Shown: piece after piece, positions 32,934 to 44,669 of the stretch | Layout of the letters: each line of letters opens with the position of its first letter | Numbering within the stretch: position 1 is the first letter of the stretch | Assembly: GCA_012932295.1 (NCBI GenBank) | Contig: JAAONU010000013.1 | Span: 4,448,603 to 4,512,602 of the forward strand | DNA length: 64,000 nucleotides | Reading direction: 5' to 3' | Source of the DNA: Cyclina sinensis | Lineage: Eukaryota; Mollusca; Bivalvia; Venerida; Veneridae | Position numbers and translations under genes: made by a program | Notes under the pieces: generated by a model | The model's input: the letters and a program-made list of their open reading frames with translations, nothing else | Databases searched by the model: none | What the model was told of the DNA's origin: nothing

Positions 32934-35900
32934 CTGAAATAAAAAGGAATAAAATTAAGTCAAACTTAACTTTTTCTGGTGTACCCACAATTTTCCAAAA
33001 ATTAGAAAAATATCAAATAAATATCCTTATCATTTCAGGAATTACTTAAATTTGACAGACTTTTCAATTAAGCTTAAATATTAATTATTCACTTTTTCAA
33101 TACTTAAGTTTGAAACTCTTTCCACCCCAGTGTCATTGTCATTAAAATTACAATAGTTATGCAATTCAGATTGAAATGAATATGGAAACAGACAAAACTT
33201 ATACATTACAAGAACAAATGAGAACTGTCTGTCTAATTCATTAGATTTGGGATAATATAAACAGACTATCCCTATAAATTAACAAACCCACTTACTGAAA
33301 GTATTGATACAGTACAAGAGAACTTTTTCTCATTGATGCTTTCTAGTTTGGCTAACTGCCCCCTGTATGCTCCATTCACAATCATCACTGTCTTACCTGG
33401 AAAAAGATCAAAAATATTAATTAAGCTGGTAGTTCTATGTCTACAATTTCAACTACAAAAGACATTAACTTATAACATATTTATAGAATAAAATTTGTTA
33501 AATTTACATAAATTGGCAGTTCTTGCAATTTATGTTCACTACATTCAAATCCATTGCTTCCTCTAGGACTGACAAGTACTTGTAAGGGTTTGAGGAATCT
33601 AACAGACATTACTGAATTCCATTGATCGGGTTCAAAACTGTGGCAGTGCATTTTAAACAGCTTTGTTAAGCACTGATGGACAGCAGTGAACAACAAAAAG
33701 TAAGACAACAGTTCATGTCTGCTGTGAAATAAAAGACTATTTAGGCAGAAAAAGTCTGTATGCATATATTAAAGGTTAGGTTTCTATTACCAATGGCTGG
33801 AATGACTGTTTCCAGATGTGACTGGTCCACCTTGAGTTTATCCCCTGTATCCAGCATCTTTACAACACCTCTATACAGATCTTCTACCTCCTGAAACACA
33901 AACAGACTTACTGATCACTGAAACATGGCTTAATCAGTAAAAATGTATACAGATATACTGAAATACTTAAGAATTTCATTAGCTATTTCAAAATACCGTA
34001 ACTTTTCTATTACTAAAATATGTAACATGGTTTGAATATCAAGATATATAAATGGTTAATACTGCAAAACAGAAAAAGAATCTGCCGTACTCCAGAAATA
34101 AGTTATTTTCAGGTACCCAGTACTATAACTGAACCTTTTATTCATACACAATAACAATTCTTTTTTAACTTTAAGTTGCATGTTAAACATGTATGAAGAT
34201 TGCTTTTAAGTTGAACAATCTATTGTTTAGTGCTAACTAAAACTATCTATTCTAAAAAAGAAAACACCTGGAATGTCAGTTTGGGTGTCTGCATCAAATA
34301 GGTATTAAAAGGTGCATTAAAATTAAAACTATTTAATCTCCAGCAATAAAAAATTCAAAACTTTTCAGTTTGCAACATCTCTGATCCTTTCGGAAGTACC
34401 CACTAGTACCCACTTATACATTAACTGTGGTATAATAATAACTGCAGTATCTTATCTAACTGTGGAACAACTGCAGTATCCACTTATATATTAGCTATGG
34501 TATAACTGCATTGTCTACAAATAAACAAACTATGGTACAATTGCAGTATTCCACTTATACACTAGCTATGGTATAACTGCAGTGTCTACAAATACACTAT
34601 GTAACTATGGTACAACTGCAGTATCCACTTATACACTAGCTATGGTATAACTGCAGTGTCTACAAATACACTATGTAACTATGGTACAACTGCAGTATCC
34701 ACTTATACACTAGCTATGGTATAACTGCAGTGTCTACTAATACACTATCTAACTGTGGTACAACTGCCGTATCCACTTAAACACTAGCTATGATATAACT
34801 GCAATGTCTACTAATACACTAACCATGATACAAATGCAGTTTTCCCTTACACACTAGCTATGATATAACTGCAGTGTTTACTAATACACTATCTTACTGT
34901 GGAACAACTGCAGTATCCACTTATACAGTTTGCAACATCTCTGATCCTTTCGGAAGTACCCACTAGTACCCACTTATACATTAACTGTGGTATAATAATA
35001 ACTGCAGTATCTTATCTAACTGTGGAACAACTGCAGTATCCACTTATATATTAGCTATGGTATAACTGCAGTGTCTACAAATAAACAAACTATGGTACAA
35101 CTGCAGTATTCCACTTATACACTAGCTATGGTATAACTGCAGTGTCTACAAATACACTATGTAACTATGGTACAACTGCAGTATCCACTTATACACTAGC
35201 TATGGTATAACTGCAGTGTCTACTTACACACTATCTAACTGTGGAACAACTGCAGTATCCACTTATACACTAGCTATGGTATAACTGCAGTGTCTACTAA
35301 AACACCATGGTACAACTGCAGTATCCACTTAAACACTTGCTATGATATAACTGCAGTGTCTACTAATACACTATGTAACTATGGTACAACTGCAGTATCC
35401 ACTTATACACTAGCTATGGTATAACTGCAGTGTCTACTAATACACTATCTAACTGTGGAACAACTGCAGTATCCACTTATACACTAGCTATGGTATAACT
35501 GCAGTGTCTACTAATACACTTTCTAACTGTGAAACAACTGCAGTAGCCACTTATACACTAGCTATGGTATAACTGCAGTGTCTACTAATACACTATCTAA
35601 CTGTGGAACAACTGCAGTATCCATTTATACACTAGCTATGGTATAACTGCAGTGTCTAATAATACACTATCTAACCGTGCCAATTCCTATCTCCACTGGT
35701 ACAAAATGGGGCTATGCTGTCATTTTTCTGAGCTATGCTTGCCCAAAGCTTGGGTAAATTGCAGGTCTATAGTGCACTGAGTGCTCTTCCATTACTGTGG
35801 ATCACTAGGGATTATCAAAGTAGATGCAGTATAGAGACCAGGGCCCCTGAACTGCCAGTTCTGGATATTTTCCCAGTAACACCCAGTTGTATTAAACATT

Positions 35901-38900
35901 TTAAAACATATGTGACTGTTTAGTGTATCTAGCTGGATCAAAAGGATCCATCCAGGATTGTCCCAGTCATTAACAGAGCCATCAAGGTTGTACTCCTGGT
36001 TTGACAGGGTTTTTACGGATCACTCATCCATGACCTACCAGGGGCCAATCCAGGACCGTGAGAATGGAGCTTAATCTATGGTACAACATATTTACAGCAT
36101 TTATATCTGGTATAGCACATTTTAAGATGCCCTATAAAACAAATAAGAATTTCTAAAAAAGTTCATGCCAAATATTTAACAGAAAATTATCAAAATAATT
36201 GGAATTCACAATTCCTTGAAATACTAACCTTTACGTAACCCTTCTGCTTGTAATATTTATCTCCAAGTTTTTTAGAAATAACTTTCACAACAATGTCTTT
36301 ATGTAACCAATAATCTTTTCTGTTCATTTTTTCTTTCTTTTGTTCCTCAAACTCCATTATTTCATCCAGTGCTGACTTCCTTTTCTCTCCTGCCTTCACT
36401 ACTTTACTCTCTCCAGTTTTTACTACCTTACTGTCTGTTTTACTTGTCCCTGCAGTTTCGGGGACACTGTCTTTTTCACCTTTCAACAATGGTTTCTTGA
36501 AGGGATTATTAACAGGCAAAACTCTACAAGATAAAAAATGGCCCATTAGCATTCTCTGAAATCAACCACTTGTCTCAACATTAGATAAAAATTAAGGTAT
36601 GCCAAAACCTTTTGTTTTTTGAAAAACAGACTTTCTCACAAAACAAGATACTGTCACTGTGGTGCATTAATTTATGACCCTCTATCAGTGAGGGGTTATT
36701 GATTTGAAATCAATGACCTTAATCACTCAACCACCATATGCATTCACATAAATGAACATAAGAGGGTTACAAGACAAAAAACTATAATCTTTAGAGGTAA
36801 TAATCTTTAACCAGTCCTGTCCCTTCTAAAATAAAAATTATCATAAATCAACAGTGTCACATAATTAATTTGATTGAATTTACATCCCAAGAAATGACAG
36901 ATAACTTCTGAAACAAAAATCCTTTGGAAAAGTAGGCATAAGGAGCAACCCTCTTGCTAACTAACGATTTTGCCCATTATACCTGAATGAGCAAACACTT
37001 TACAAAGAAAAGACAAGCAGACAAACCCCAACTAGCATAAAACTTACTTGACTGTCTCAGAAGATTTAGCTGCTCCAAGAGACAAGGTTACTGTAATATA
37101 AGCAAATAACTTTCATCACCAAAGCTAAGAAAAAAACAACAATAACTCTATGTATTACTGACAAAAAAAATTATCTAGGCCTAGTAAAAGGTGCTGACTT
37201 GTACCAAAAAGCATATGCCAACACTGAAATTTGAGAATTTTATGCCCAAAGGGTGTTTTTTCTAAGTATGATGCATTTGTGATATAAGGGAGGAAACATT
37301 AAGCTTTGAAATTACATGATTTGCTTTAAATTTTAAATTTTTTGATTTTGATTTATAATATTTTGATTTTTAACATTTCATCATTTTAATTTTAGAGTTT
37401 TATAGATTTTATCATATCTGACTTTTAGGCTATATAATTTGTATAAATGTCAGTCTTTCAGAAGTAACAACGTTCATGCAGTGATGCATGGTTATCAAGT
37501 TATAGTGCAGAAATATTGATTATTTAGTTGACTGTCACCTTGATCTTTTATGTACTTACCCCGAACAGTATAGGGGTCATGTAATCAATGATAGCAATCA
37601 TCCTAAGAAGTTTGAAGTCTGTATGGGGAGTAGTTGCCAACTTATACAGCAGAAATGCTTTTCTGTGTTAAGGTCATTGTGATCTTGACATCTAACCTTC
37701 TGATCCTAAGATGAACGGGGGTCATTTTCTTAATGTAATCAATTATCATATGAAGTTTGAAGTCTGTATGACAATGGTTATAAAATTTTACAGCGGAAAT
37801 AGTTTTCAGTGCTTAGGTCTATGTGACCTTGATCTTTGACCTACTGATCCCAAAACCAATAGGGGTCATTCACTCAATGTATGAATTTTGAAGTCTCTAC
37901 GACAAATGGTTGTCAAGTTACAGAGTGTAAATGATTCTAAACATTTAGATCACTGTGAACTTGACCTTTGACATACTGACCCCAAAATGTATATGGGTCA
38001 TCCATTCAGTGTGTGCAATCACAATATAAAGTTTGAAGTCTCTATTACAAATGATTGTCAAGTTACATGGGGGTAATGGTTTTCAATTTAAAGGTCACTG
38101 TGACCTTGACCTTTGACCTACTGACCCCAAAATCAATAGGGGTCATCCACTCAATGTGTGCAACCATTATATGAATTCTGAAGTTTTTAAGACAAATGGT
38201 TGTCGAATTACAGAGTGTAACTGTTGAATTACTGAGTGTAAATGATTCTAAACATTGAGGTCATTGTGACGTTAACCTCTGACCTACTGACCCCGAAATG
38301 TATTGGGGTCATCCACTCAATCTGTGCAATCATGATATAAAGTTTGAAGTCCCTAAAACAAATGATTGTCAAGTTACATGGCGGAAATGGTTTTCAATGT
38401 TAAGGTCACTGTGACCTTGACCTTTGAGCTACTGACTCCAAAATCTATAGGGGTCATTCACTCAATGTTGGCAATAATCATATGAAGGTAAAAGACTGTA
38501 GGTCAAAGACTACTCAAGTTATCCTCCGGAAACCAAATTGCTAATGGACAGACAGACGGCCAGGACCATAACTTAATATGCCCCCTTCGGGCATATAAAA
38601 AACCTGACGTAAGTATCATTTGACTTTTTTCAGCTAAAAACATATATACTTAAGTAATTATTTGCAGGAATGAAGAATAAAAACAAATATTTAAGCCACC
38701 AAAACAAATTCATCTAAAAATGTCTTCTGTTCTGAAGATATACCATGTATGTATGACACTCACCTTTTTCATCTTCAGTGGCCCTTTTCAGTTCGGTATA
38801 TTCTGCCTCTTTTACATTTTTCTCTGCCTGGGCCCCTCTTTCAATCTGTTCCTGAATCAATTTTGCCATCCTTTCATTATCATCCATATCCATACGCTCT

Positions 38901-41789
38901 TTTGCACGAACTGAAATAAGACTTTTTATTACTTCTTCTGTAATTAATAATTATGCTGGACATAAATAAATTGACACAAATTTGCTCATTGATAATACAT
39001 TACAATCTAAATTCTATTCATTTTCTCACCATTCTGACTGGTTTTATTTTTTTTTTAAGGAAAATTTTGTTAAATCCTGTCAGTAATTGTGTTTTAACTG
39101 TATTAGTGATCCCAGCCCACTATACACACACAACAGTAAAGTTAGACTTGTAATAAAACCAGTCAGAAAATGATCTTATTAATAAATTGGTCTTAATATG
39201 GACAAACATTTGGTTCTAAGTTAAACACTCAGGTTTTTCTGATTGGTGGATTGTACATGACTTTGAAATAACCAAGTGGTCTAGTTAGTGTAACTTTAGT
39301 GTTATAGCAGATATGCTGAGTTTGCAATAAAATCTGGTTGTGAGTAACTTTTTTTCCTGTAATATGTACACTTCACATTCAAATTTGTTCAGAGTATAAA
39401 AGATACATGATACATGAAAATTAACTGTAAGTAACTTTAATCTCACTCTGAATTCAATTTAAAGTCCTAATACTGGAAAGCAAAAACAAAAAAAGTGAAT
39501 TGAATAGTTACATCTAAAAGAAAAATAAAAAATAAAAAAAGCTTCTTTTTTGTGTCTTTTTATTATGAAAACACATACCTTGCTCCTGTTTTTTAATTGT
39601 TTCTGGATCCCTGTCAATATATTTCACAAACCAGCCTTTCTCTGTGTCATCTACTTCACAATAACCTGAAACAGAAGCAGTATTTTGTGACCATTTGAGC
39701 AACCAGTCAAGAATGGACTGATTTCAATGAGGCTAGTTTTCGTAGATCTGATCTCAATAACGTAACAAAGTATGTGATATTGCACAGACTTTGGTACTAA
39801 ACGCCCTCTTTTGTTTCATTTTATAGCAGCCAGAAGTTACATCTGTAATCCTTTTCCAGGTTATATTAGCCTCTTAGTAATGTACCCCACTAAATGTCCT
39901 TGAGTAATGTTTGCATACTGACCAGAAGACCGAACTTTTTTCCAACAAAGGCCACCTGTATCTCTGAAAAAAATGCATCTTCATTATCACTTCTATGGCA
40001 TGCAGTAAGAACCCACAGATACTGTAGTAATGTCATTAGACTGATAGCTTAATTGTGGTGTATTGGTTGAGTGTAATTACTGGCTGGAACGTCTAAAAGC
40101 AGTCTTCACTGGCAGTTAATACAAGTAGTTGCAAAAAACTTCTTTATACTCAAGTTATCATAAAATAATAAAAGTTTGAACTTCACTCAACTAAACTACA
40201 GATCAATGCCCCAGTGCAGAAATGTTGCAAGTGCTTTTTTAAAGTACTACACTTACAACCTTTCTACTCTGGGATGTCACAATTGTAAGAGTCAGAAGTT
40301 ACCTTCTCTGCCTAACCACTTGACAAAGTCGGTCAAGGTTTCCCACTGTGTTGAGTTCATGTGGACGTGGTCACGATACGAGATATACTCCTGGTAAACA
40401 ATATTACAATGCACCCGCTTGGTACCAAACCTACGACTCAACAGTTCCAGGTAACCATCCTTAAAATCTCTAAAAATATGAAGGTCATTTTTTTTTCTAA
40501 GAAGCAATTAAGAATTATGACAAGTGCATGTTAACAAATTATTACACATCAACTTTTATAAATTAAGACAAGTCAATGATAATAAATTTAGCCACGTGGT
40601 TTCAGGGAAACTACCAAAAGGCCAAGTATTAAATTTTGTGAAACATTTCCACAGAAACAGTTATATGACAGATATTTTCCAGAAAGAAACTAATCCAGGA
40701 AACTTTAAGCACATCTTTTCATAAAACATCTAGTTATTAAATGAACTTTCTCAAGTACATAAATAGTAAGTAACAATAATAATAACCCTTCTTATTTCTG
40801 AAATACCTCAAAATCCTATCTACTCATAAGGCATTGACTACTTGTAAGTCCTGGAAAAATTTAACTCAAACTGTTCTTTTTCTGAAGTAACTTACTTAGA
40901 GAATGTATCAATGTATTCATCTGGGTTTTCAGCAAACAACAGCAGCTGCCTCTGATGAGATTCGGACATCATATGACACTTAAAACCATTCTGAAAAATG
41001 ACAAAATAAGATATAGTCCCTCTCATATATTACCAAACAATCTTAACATCAGATTCTTGTAAAACTTTAATCAATTGATTTCTTTATAATGCAGATTGAA
41101 TGGTTTATATACAATCTACATCTTAATTTATCTGTCAGATGTAATATCTTTAATCCAACAATCTTAATACTTAGTATTTTTCAGCATTATGGGTTGATAG
41201 AAAGACCTCATTACCATAATGCTTTCTATGACAAATGATGCTTGCACTAAAGCATTTTCTTGCACAATGACCTTGGAATATTCTGTGAAATTTATCATCT
41301 TAGTAAAAGGAAGTACCTTTAAACAACATCTAAAAGAAACATTGATGCCCTTTTAGTAAAGTACTGAGCTCAAAAATGGAAGCTACTGCCAGATTTCTGT
41401 GTGAATTATAAGAAATGATGGCACAGGGTATTTTAGCAAACAAATTAATTGGCAATGCATCAAAACATAATAGGTCTGTACTAACTTCATCTCTACACTG
41501 TTTCTGACACATCTGACAAGAAACATTGATGCCCTTTTAGTAAAGTACTGAGCTCAAAAATGGAAGCTACTGCCAGATTTCTGTGTGAATTATAAGAAAT
41601 GATGGCACAGGGTATTTTAGCAAACAATTTAATTGGCAATGCATCAAAACATAATAGGTTTGTACTAACTTCATCTCTACACTGTTTCTGACACATCTGA
41701 CAATACCATCTCAACTTCTGCAGACCTTTGGCTTTGATTCTGTTGGCAATGGCCTTTGGAGTCAGGAAGCCTGCCTTTTCCTTTCCCAT
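32862..41789 (-). CDS. KIN: DNA/RNA-binding protein KIN17
   Basis: Complete gene in ten coding exons: 41670-41789, 40896-40990, 40303-40469, 39579-39665, 38764-38910, 37048-37090, 36229-36523, 33791-33890, 33296-33396 and 32862-32933. All phases fit, giving 408 aa (human about 393). The start MGKEKAGFLTPKAIANRIKA is the family N-terminus. A C2H2 zinc finger follows (C30, C33, H46, H52), then the winged helix (about 55-160, with RRFGTKRVH and TQWETLTDF), then YIDRDPETIKKQE. A Lys-rich segment includes KRKSALDEIMEFEEQ, and the C-terminal SH3/KOW-like part contains VVKMLDTGDKLKVDQSHLET, VNGAYRGQ and GPLKGRN. KIN17 is a conserved nuclear protein of chromatin and spliceosome context, implicated in DNA replication, UV response and RNA processing. 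No frame break is seen in it. Confidence 0.95.
33296..33396 (-). CDS. KIN: KIN17 exon 9
   Basis: Reads GKTVMIVNGAYRGQLAKLES, then INEKKFSCTVSILS: the KOW motif and the LESINEK segment conserved with other KIN17 proteins. Donor GTAAGT, phase 0. Confidence 0.93.
33791..33890 (-). CDS. KIN: KIN17 exon 8
   Basis: Reads EVEDLYRGVVKMLDTGDKLK, then VDQSHLETVIPAI, a close match to the family's first SH3-like subdomain. Acceptor gtgtttcag. Confidence 0.95.
34366..35680. repeat. Minisatellite with 74-bp units and a 560-bp higher-order copy
   Basis: Units of about 74 bp combine two related halves: TATCCACTTATACACTAGCT..CTGCAG (35 bp) and TGTCTACTAATACACTATCT..CTGCAG (39 bp). A block starting CAGTTTGCAACATCTCTGAT recurs at 34366 and 34926, so the array was partly copied as a 560-bp block. 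In the KIN17 intron between exons 8 and 7. Confidence 0.93.
36229..36523 (-). CDS. KIN: KIN17 exon 7
   Basis: 98 codons. Reads VLPVNNPFKKPLLKGEKD, a direct internal repeat (SKVVKTGE, SKVVKAGE), then KRKSALDEIMEFEEQKKEKM, DYWLHKDIVVKVISKKLGDK. The acceptor is at 36524-36525, not the ATG further up. Ends phase 0. Confidence 0.94.
36660..36740 (-). mobile_element. tRNA-like SINE head remnant
   Basis: On the minus strand GTGGTTGAGTGATTAAGGTC followed by ATTGATTTCAAATCAAT resembles the D-arm and anticodon arm of a tRNA-Ser/Leu type head. No B box remains. Confidence 0.5.
37048..37090 (-). CDS. KIN: KIN17 exon 6
   Basis: Small exon: VTLSLGAAKSSETV plus a split Lys, matching VTFNLSKGA of human KIN17. 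Donor GTAAGT, phase 2. Confidence 0.88.
37241..38597. mobile_element. TATGCCC-ended interspersed element, copy B (inverted)
   Basis: Reverse-complement relative of the element at 28621-29660: it starts TATGCCCAAAGGGTG and ends GGTCAAAGACTACTCAAG.. CCCTTCGGGCATATA. At 1.36 kb it is longer, with more 150-bp-like units holding CACTGTGACCTTGACCTTTG. Inside a KIN17 intron. Confidence 0.85.
38764..38910 (-). CDS. KIN: KIN17 exon 5
   Basis: Reads VRAKERMDMDDNERMAKLIQ, then EQIERGAQAEKNVKEAEYTE, LKRATEDEK: the charged helix that follows the winged helix in KIN17 (human KFIEEQVRRG). Phase 1 in, phase 1 out. Confidence 0.93.
39579..39665 (-). CDS. KIN: KIN17 exon 4
   Basis: Reads YCEVDDTEKGWFVKYIDRDP, then ETIKKQEQ; the human protein has KVDETPKGWYIQYIDRDPET here. 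Joins exon 3 through a split Gly codon. Confidence 0.95.
39923..39955 (-). CDS. Possible 33-nt alternative exon between KIN17 exons 3 and 4
   Basis: Splice-like ends (atacag acceptor, G|GTCAGT donor) and phase 1 on both sides; it would insert GLCWKKVRSSG. Known KIN17 proteins align without it, and the surrounding 39780-39960 looks like an interspersed repeat. The same phases would also fit the small enclosing gene. Weak. Confidence 0.2.
40303..40469 (-). CDS. KIN: KIN17 exon 3
   Basis: Reads DFKDGYLELLSRRFGTKRVH, then CNIVYQEYISYRDHVHMNST and QWETLTDFVKWLGREG. Core of the winged-helix domain, near identical to the family. Confidence 0.96.
40896..40990 (-). CDS. KIN: KIN17 exon 2
   Basis: Reads NGFKCHMMSESHQRQLLLFA, then ENPDEYIDTFS. 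Supplies the two zinc-finger histidines (H46, H52). Donor GTAAGT, phase 2. Confidence 0.96.
41334..41701. repeat. 184-bp tandem duplication covering the end of KIN17 exon 1
   Basis: Two nearly identical units (41334-41517 and 41518-41701; only a few differences). Each contains the last ~31 nt of exon 1 with its GTTAGT donor plus 150 bp of intron. The copy next to the ATG is the coding one; the other is a donor-bearing exon fragment. Confidence 0.95.
41670..41789 (-). CDS. KIN: KIN17 exon 1 (start)
   Basis: ATG at 41787-41789. Reads MGKEKAGFLTPKAIANRIKA, then KGLQKLRWYCQMCQKQCRDE and donor GTTAGT. The start matches the family N-terminus. An AG at 41801-41802 with TACTGTATTTAAG could be the acceptor for an untranslated leader exon. 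Confidence 0.96.
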
Positions 41790-41802
41790 TGTGTTTCAAT
41801 CT

Positions 41803-44425
41803 TAAATACAGTACAAACAAGAACTCTTAAAAATCTACAACAGACAATGTTAGATAGTGTCATATCACTAATTTATAATGAGTGAGTTTAAAAACAAATA
41901 GAATGGCAATGCATCAATTATGGTCACAACAGCTAAAATAATGAGATGTACACAACTTTTGGATAAATTATTTTCAGACCAAATTCATTACAGCTGAAAA
42001 GCACTATTACAATACCTTATACCTTCAAAGTCAGCACATTAACTTCTACTGCTTGTCAAGGTTTAAATCCCAAGAAAATAGGTTATGTTGAATTTTAAAA
42101 AAAAAAAAAAAAAGATTAAAATATTTCTAAACACCGGCATTCTGACAGAAAATTAATTTTGACTAGATTGATCATTCTTGATGTGGACAAATAACAAATG
42201 TTAACATTACCATCTAGAGGGAACTGCTTTATTGACATAATGATGACAGACATTTTTTTCAGCTACAAATAGATTTGCCTTTCAGTATACTGTTATGACC
42301 CCTAACTTAAACTGATATACACTGCAAGCTTTTCACTTCCTTTCAGCTGACACTTTACAGTTATTCTCCACTTTAAGTCAACAGAGTAAACATGATTTTC
42401 ATACTGTTATCATACTTTAAAATGAACAAAATGAATGGTAGCAAATGTCTTAAAAAGAAAAGTCAGCTGACTCTGGTTTAAATAGACAAGTACATGTACT
42501 ACTTTTATCTAATATTCAGTGAAAATGGGCAGTTTGCATTATCTTTTAAAGCTGGTACACAGTTATGGAAATACAGCCACATTAATGATGAAAAGATAGT
42601 GATAATAACTTAATAAGTTGCCTTTTCCCATTAACTTCCACATGACTATATGACATAACACTGGGGACAGAGTTTGTCCATACCAGAGACATAGATAACA
42701 TCATTCGGAACACCTCGGGCGACTTCAATAAGTCACCTCGGAAATAATGTGGTAGGCGCCATATTGGACTATTTTATAATACAGGTGGTGACTGCTAAAT
42801 TGAAAACATTTCTTAAAGCCTCTATCTGTTTATACTTTAAATTAACATTTATTTTCATTTGTTTTCTAATGCATAAGACAAACACTGCTTGAGTTCTGGC
42901 ATGTTTGTTTATATTTTTATTTAAGCCGGGGCAAATTACCATTTGGTGTATTCATACACTTACATACGAGGTCTTTATACGAAGTTGTCGGAAAAGGCCG
43001 AGTCGTTACGATTGAGATAACATATCTATGTCTCTGTCCAAACTAAATGGCAGTTAATGTTGACAGATACAGAATTTCTGTGACATTGTACATATAGATG
43101 TTTAATTTGAAAAATAAAATGTAAATTCATTTAATGATTTTTAAATAGATCTGTGGAAATAAGGTATTTTGAATGGGTGAGTGTACAATTTCTATCATGT
43201 TTTCAACTAGATCTTTGTGTATAAACCCGAGGGGTGCAATTTTGGCTTTTTCAGATCGCGTTTTAAACTTTTGTTATATTTTGACAGAAAAAAAGATTTC
43301 TCCTATGGTTTGAGTAAATAGACAGACCGGAACAGTACACGGACACTTTTTCTTATATGTAACTTATCCGTGTAAATCAAGTTGTGTTTCAAATCATCCA
43401 GACTTTGCAGTTTTAAAGATGAATCCTTGCCTTCAAATTTACAGGAACTCGCGATTGTAAACAAAACACTACACATGCGCAGTGAGGCATCGCGGCAGGT
43501 ACATTTACGACTCAAAATTATTGTTATTTTTAACCAGTACGCGGACACCTGTTTATATCGATGGAAAAGAGGTCAAATAAGGCGAACTTACCCTAAAATG
43601 TTTTTAAATATGTATTTATTTTATTTTCATATGATACGAAAAAAAAACAACTTTATTTTTGTTTAAAAATAACACGTTTGAAACAGTCAGTGAAACTGCA
43701 AGTTTTGATTTGTTTACGATGTTATTTGGAGTTCGTCTGCTTATAAGTCAGTAAACAGGAAGTGTAAACATACATGTATAATACTGGAAAAAGGATAAGT
43801 TAGTTACGAATATAGGTATGCAACATCAATACCGTGCGTGATGTTTTACACGTTTTAAAACTGGCTGAATACGGGGGTGTCCGCGTACTGGTAGTGTCCG
43901 TGTACTATTCCGGTCTGTCTATTTCAAAGTTTTAATTGCAGCTGAGTTTGAGTTCTTCTATAATCCTTCTTATTAATCTATATCCATTCTGTAATGACAG
44001 AGAGTGGGATATTCGGTTTGATATTTTCATTACAGTGCATTCAGTTTAACAATATAAAAAAATGTTGGGATCAACATAGTGGATGGAACTGAATCATCCG
44101 GAAAAGTTTTCAACAGGCATTAAAGTTAAACTTCAACTACCTGACAAGGCCTATATCACAAAGAAACAAATGTCAGAGTTGTGAAATAATAAAAATGTGA
44201 AATTTTATTGGCTCTTCTGAACATCAGGTGCTAAACTATTTCAAGATATACAACCTTCACTTATTCATCAAAACAATCAAGGTTTCAGAGAAAAGATCGA
44301 TTCAGTAATTTATGTCTTAAGCTATACTGAACGTTGAATGTTCGTTACCGTTCTCGTTTTCCCTGTGAATTTCGACTACAAATGGTGATCTGCCATAAAG
44401 GGAAAGAACCATTCTTTCTACTTAC
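41803..44425. other. Region upstream of KIN17
   Basis: Contains a short A run at 42098-42114 and a TIR element at 43321-43919. No conserved coding region seen; the frame at 43382-43666 lies within the TIR element. Confidence 0.5.
43321..43919. mobile_element. TA-flanked terminal-inverted-repeat element (about 600 bp)
   Basis: 26-bp ends match 25/26 in reverse complement: GACAGACCGGAACAGTACAC (and GGACAC) against GACAGACCGGAATAGTACAC. TA lies on each side (43319-43320 and 43920-43921). A subterminal CCAGTACGCGGACACC (about 43535) is repeated inverted near 43875. No transposase, so a MITE-like relic of a TA-inserting family. Confidence 0.88.
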
Positions 44426-44501
44426 GTCCCTTCGTTTGGAGAATGCTCATCAACAGTCTCCGGTCCCCGGCCTTCAAGAGATCGTCTGAACTTGTCGCCA
44501 T
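44426..44501 (-). CDS. Start exon: KIN17 leader with uORF, or first exon of a small gene
   Basis: ATG at 44499-44501. Reads MATSSDDLLKAGDRRLLMSI, then LQTKG, and ends phase 1 at GTAAGT. Spliced to 41800 it gives a 26-codon upstream frame ending just before the KIN17 ATG. Spliced to 32028 it gives a 51-aa protein. I do not recognise the sequence. The surrounding DNA is less AT-rich, as a promoter region might be. Confidence 0.5.
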
Positions 44502-44669
44502 TTGTTTTGATTAAGCACATGGCTTTAAAAGCTTTAATAAAAACTTGAATAAAATGTTCACTCATGAAATTTAAATGGGAACTTGACTGAAAATTAAGTA
44601 AATTGCGGAATCCAAAACTCTATTAGTCATAAGTTTACAGGCGCTACAGTAACATAAGATAGATGAATT

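Noticed and set aside
36190..36552. Open frame starting MLMGHFLSCRVLP
   Set aside because: The upstream part is intron; the acceptor at 36524-36525 defines KIN17 exon 7 and phase fits exon 6.
41330..41512. Second MCQKQCRDEV frame
   Set aside because: Fragment of KIN17 exon 1 in the 184-bp duplication, without its start codon.
43382..43666. 94-aa frame inside the TIR element
   Set aside because: Too short and without transposase motifs; part of a non-autonomous element.
31949..44501. Resemblance of the 51-aa frame to ENY2/Sus1 (L..GDR..L, ADSLK..L.QR)
   Set aside because: Only scattered matches, and the highly conserved central CGW segment is absent; not enough for a name.
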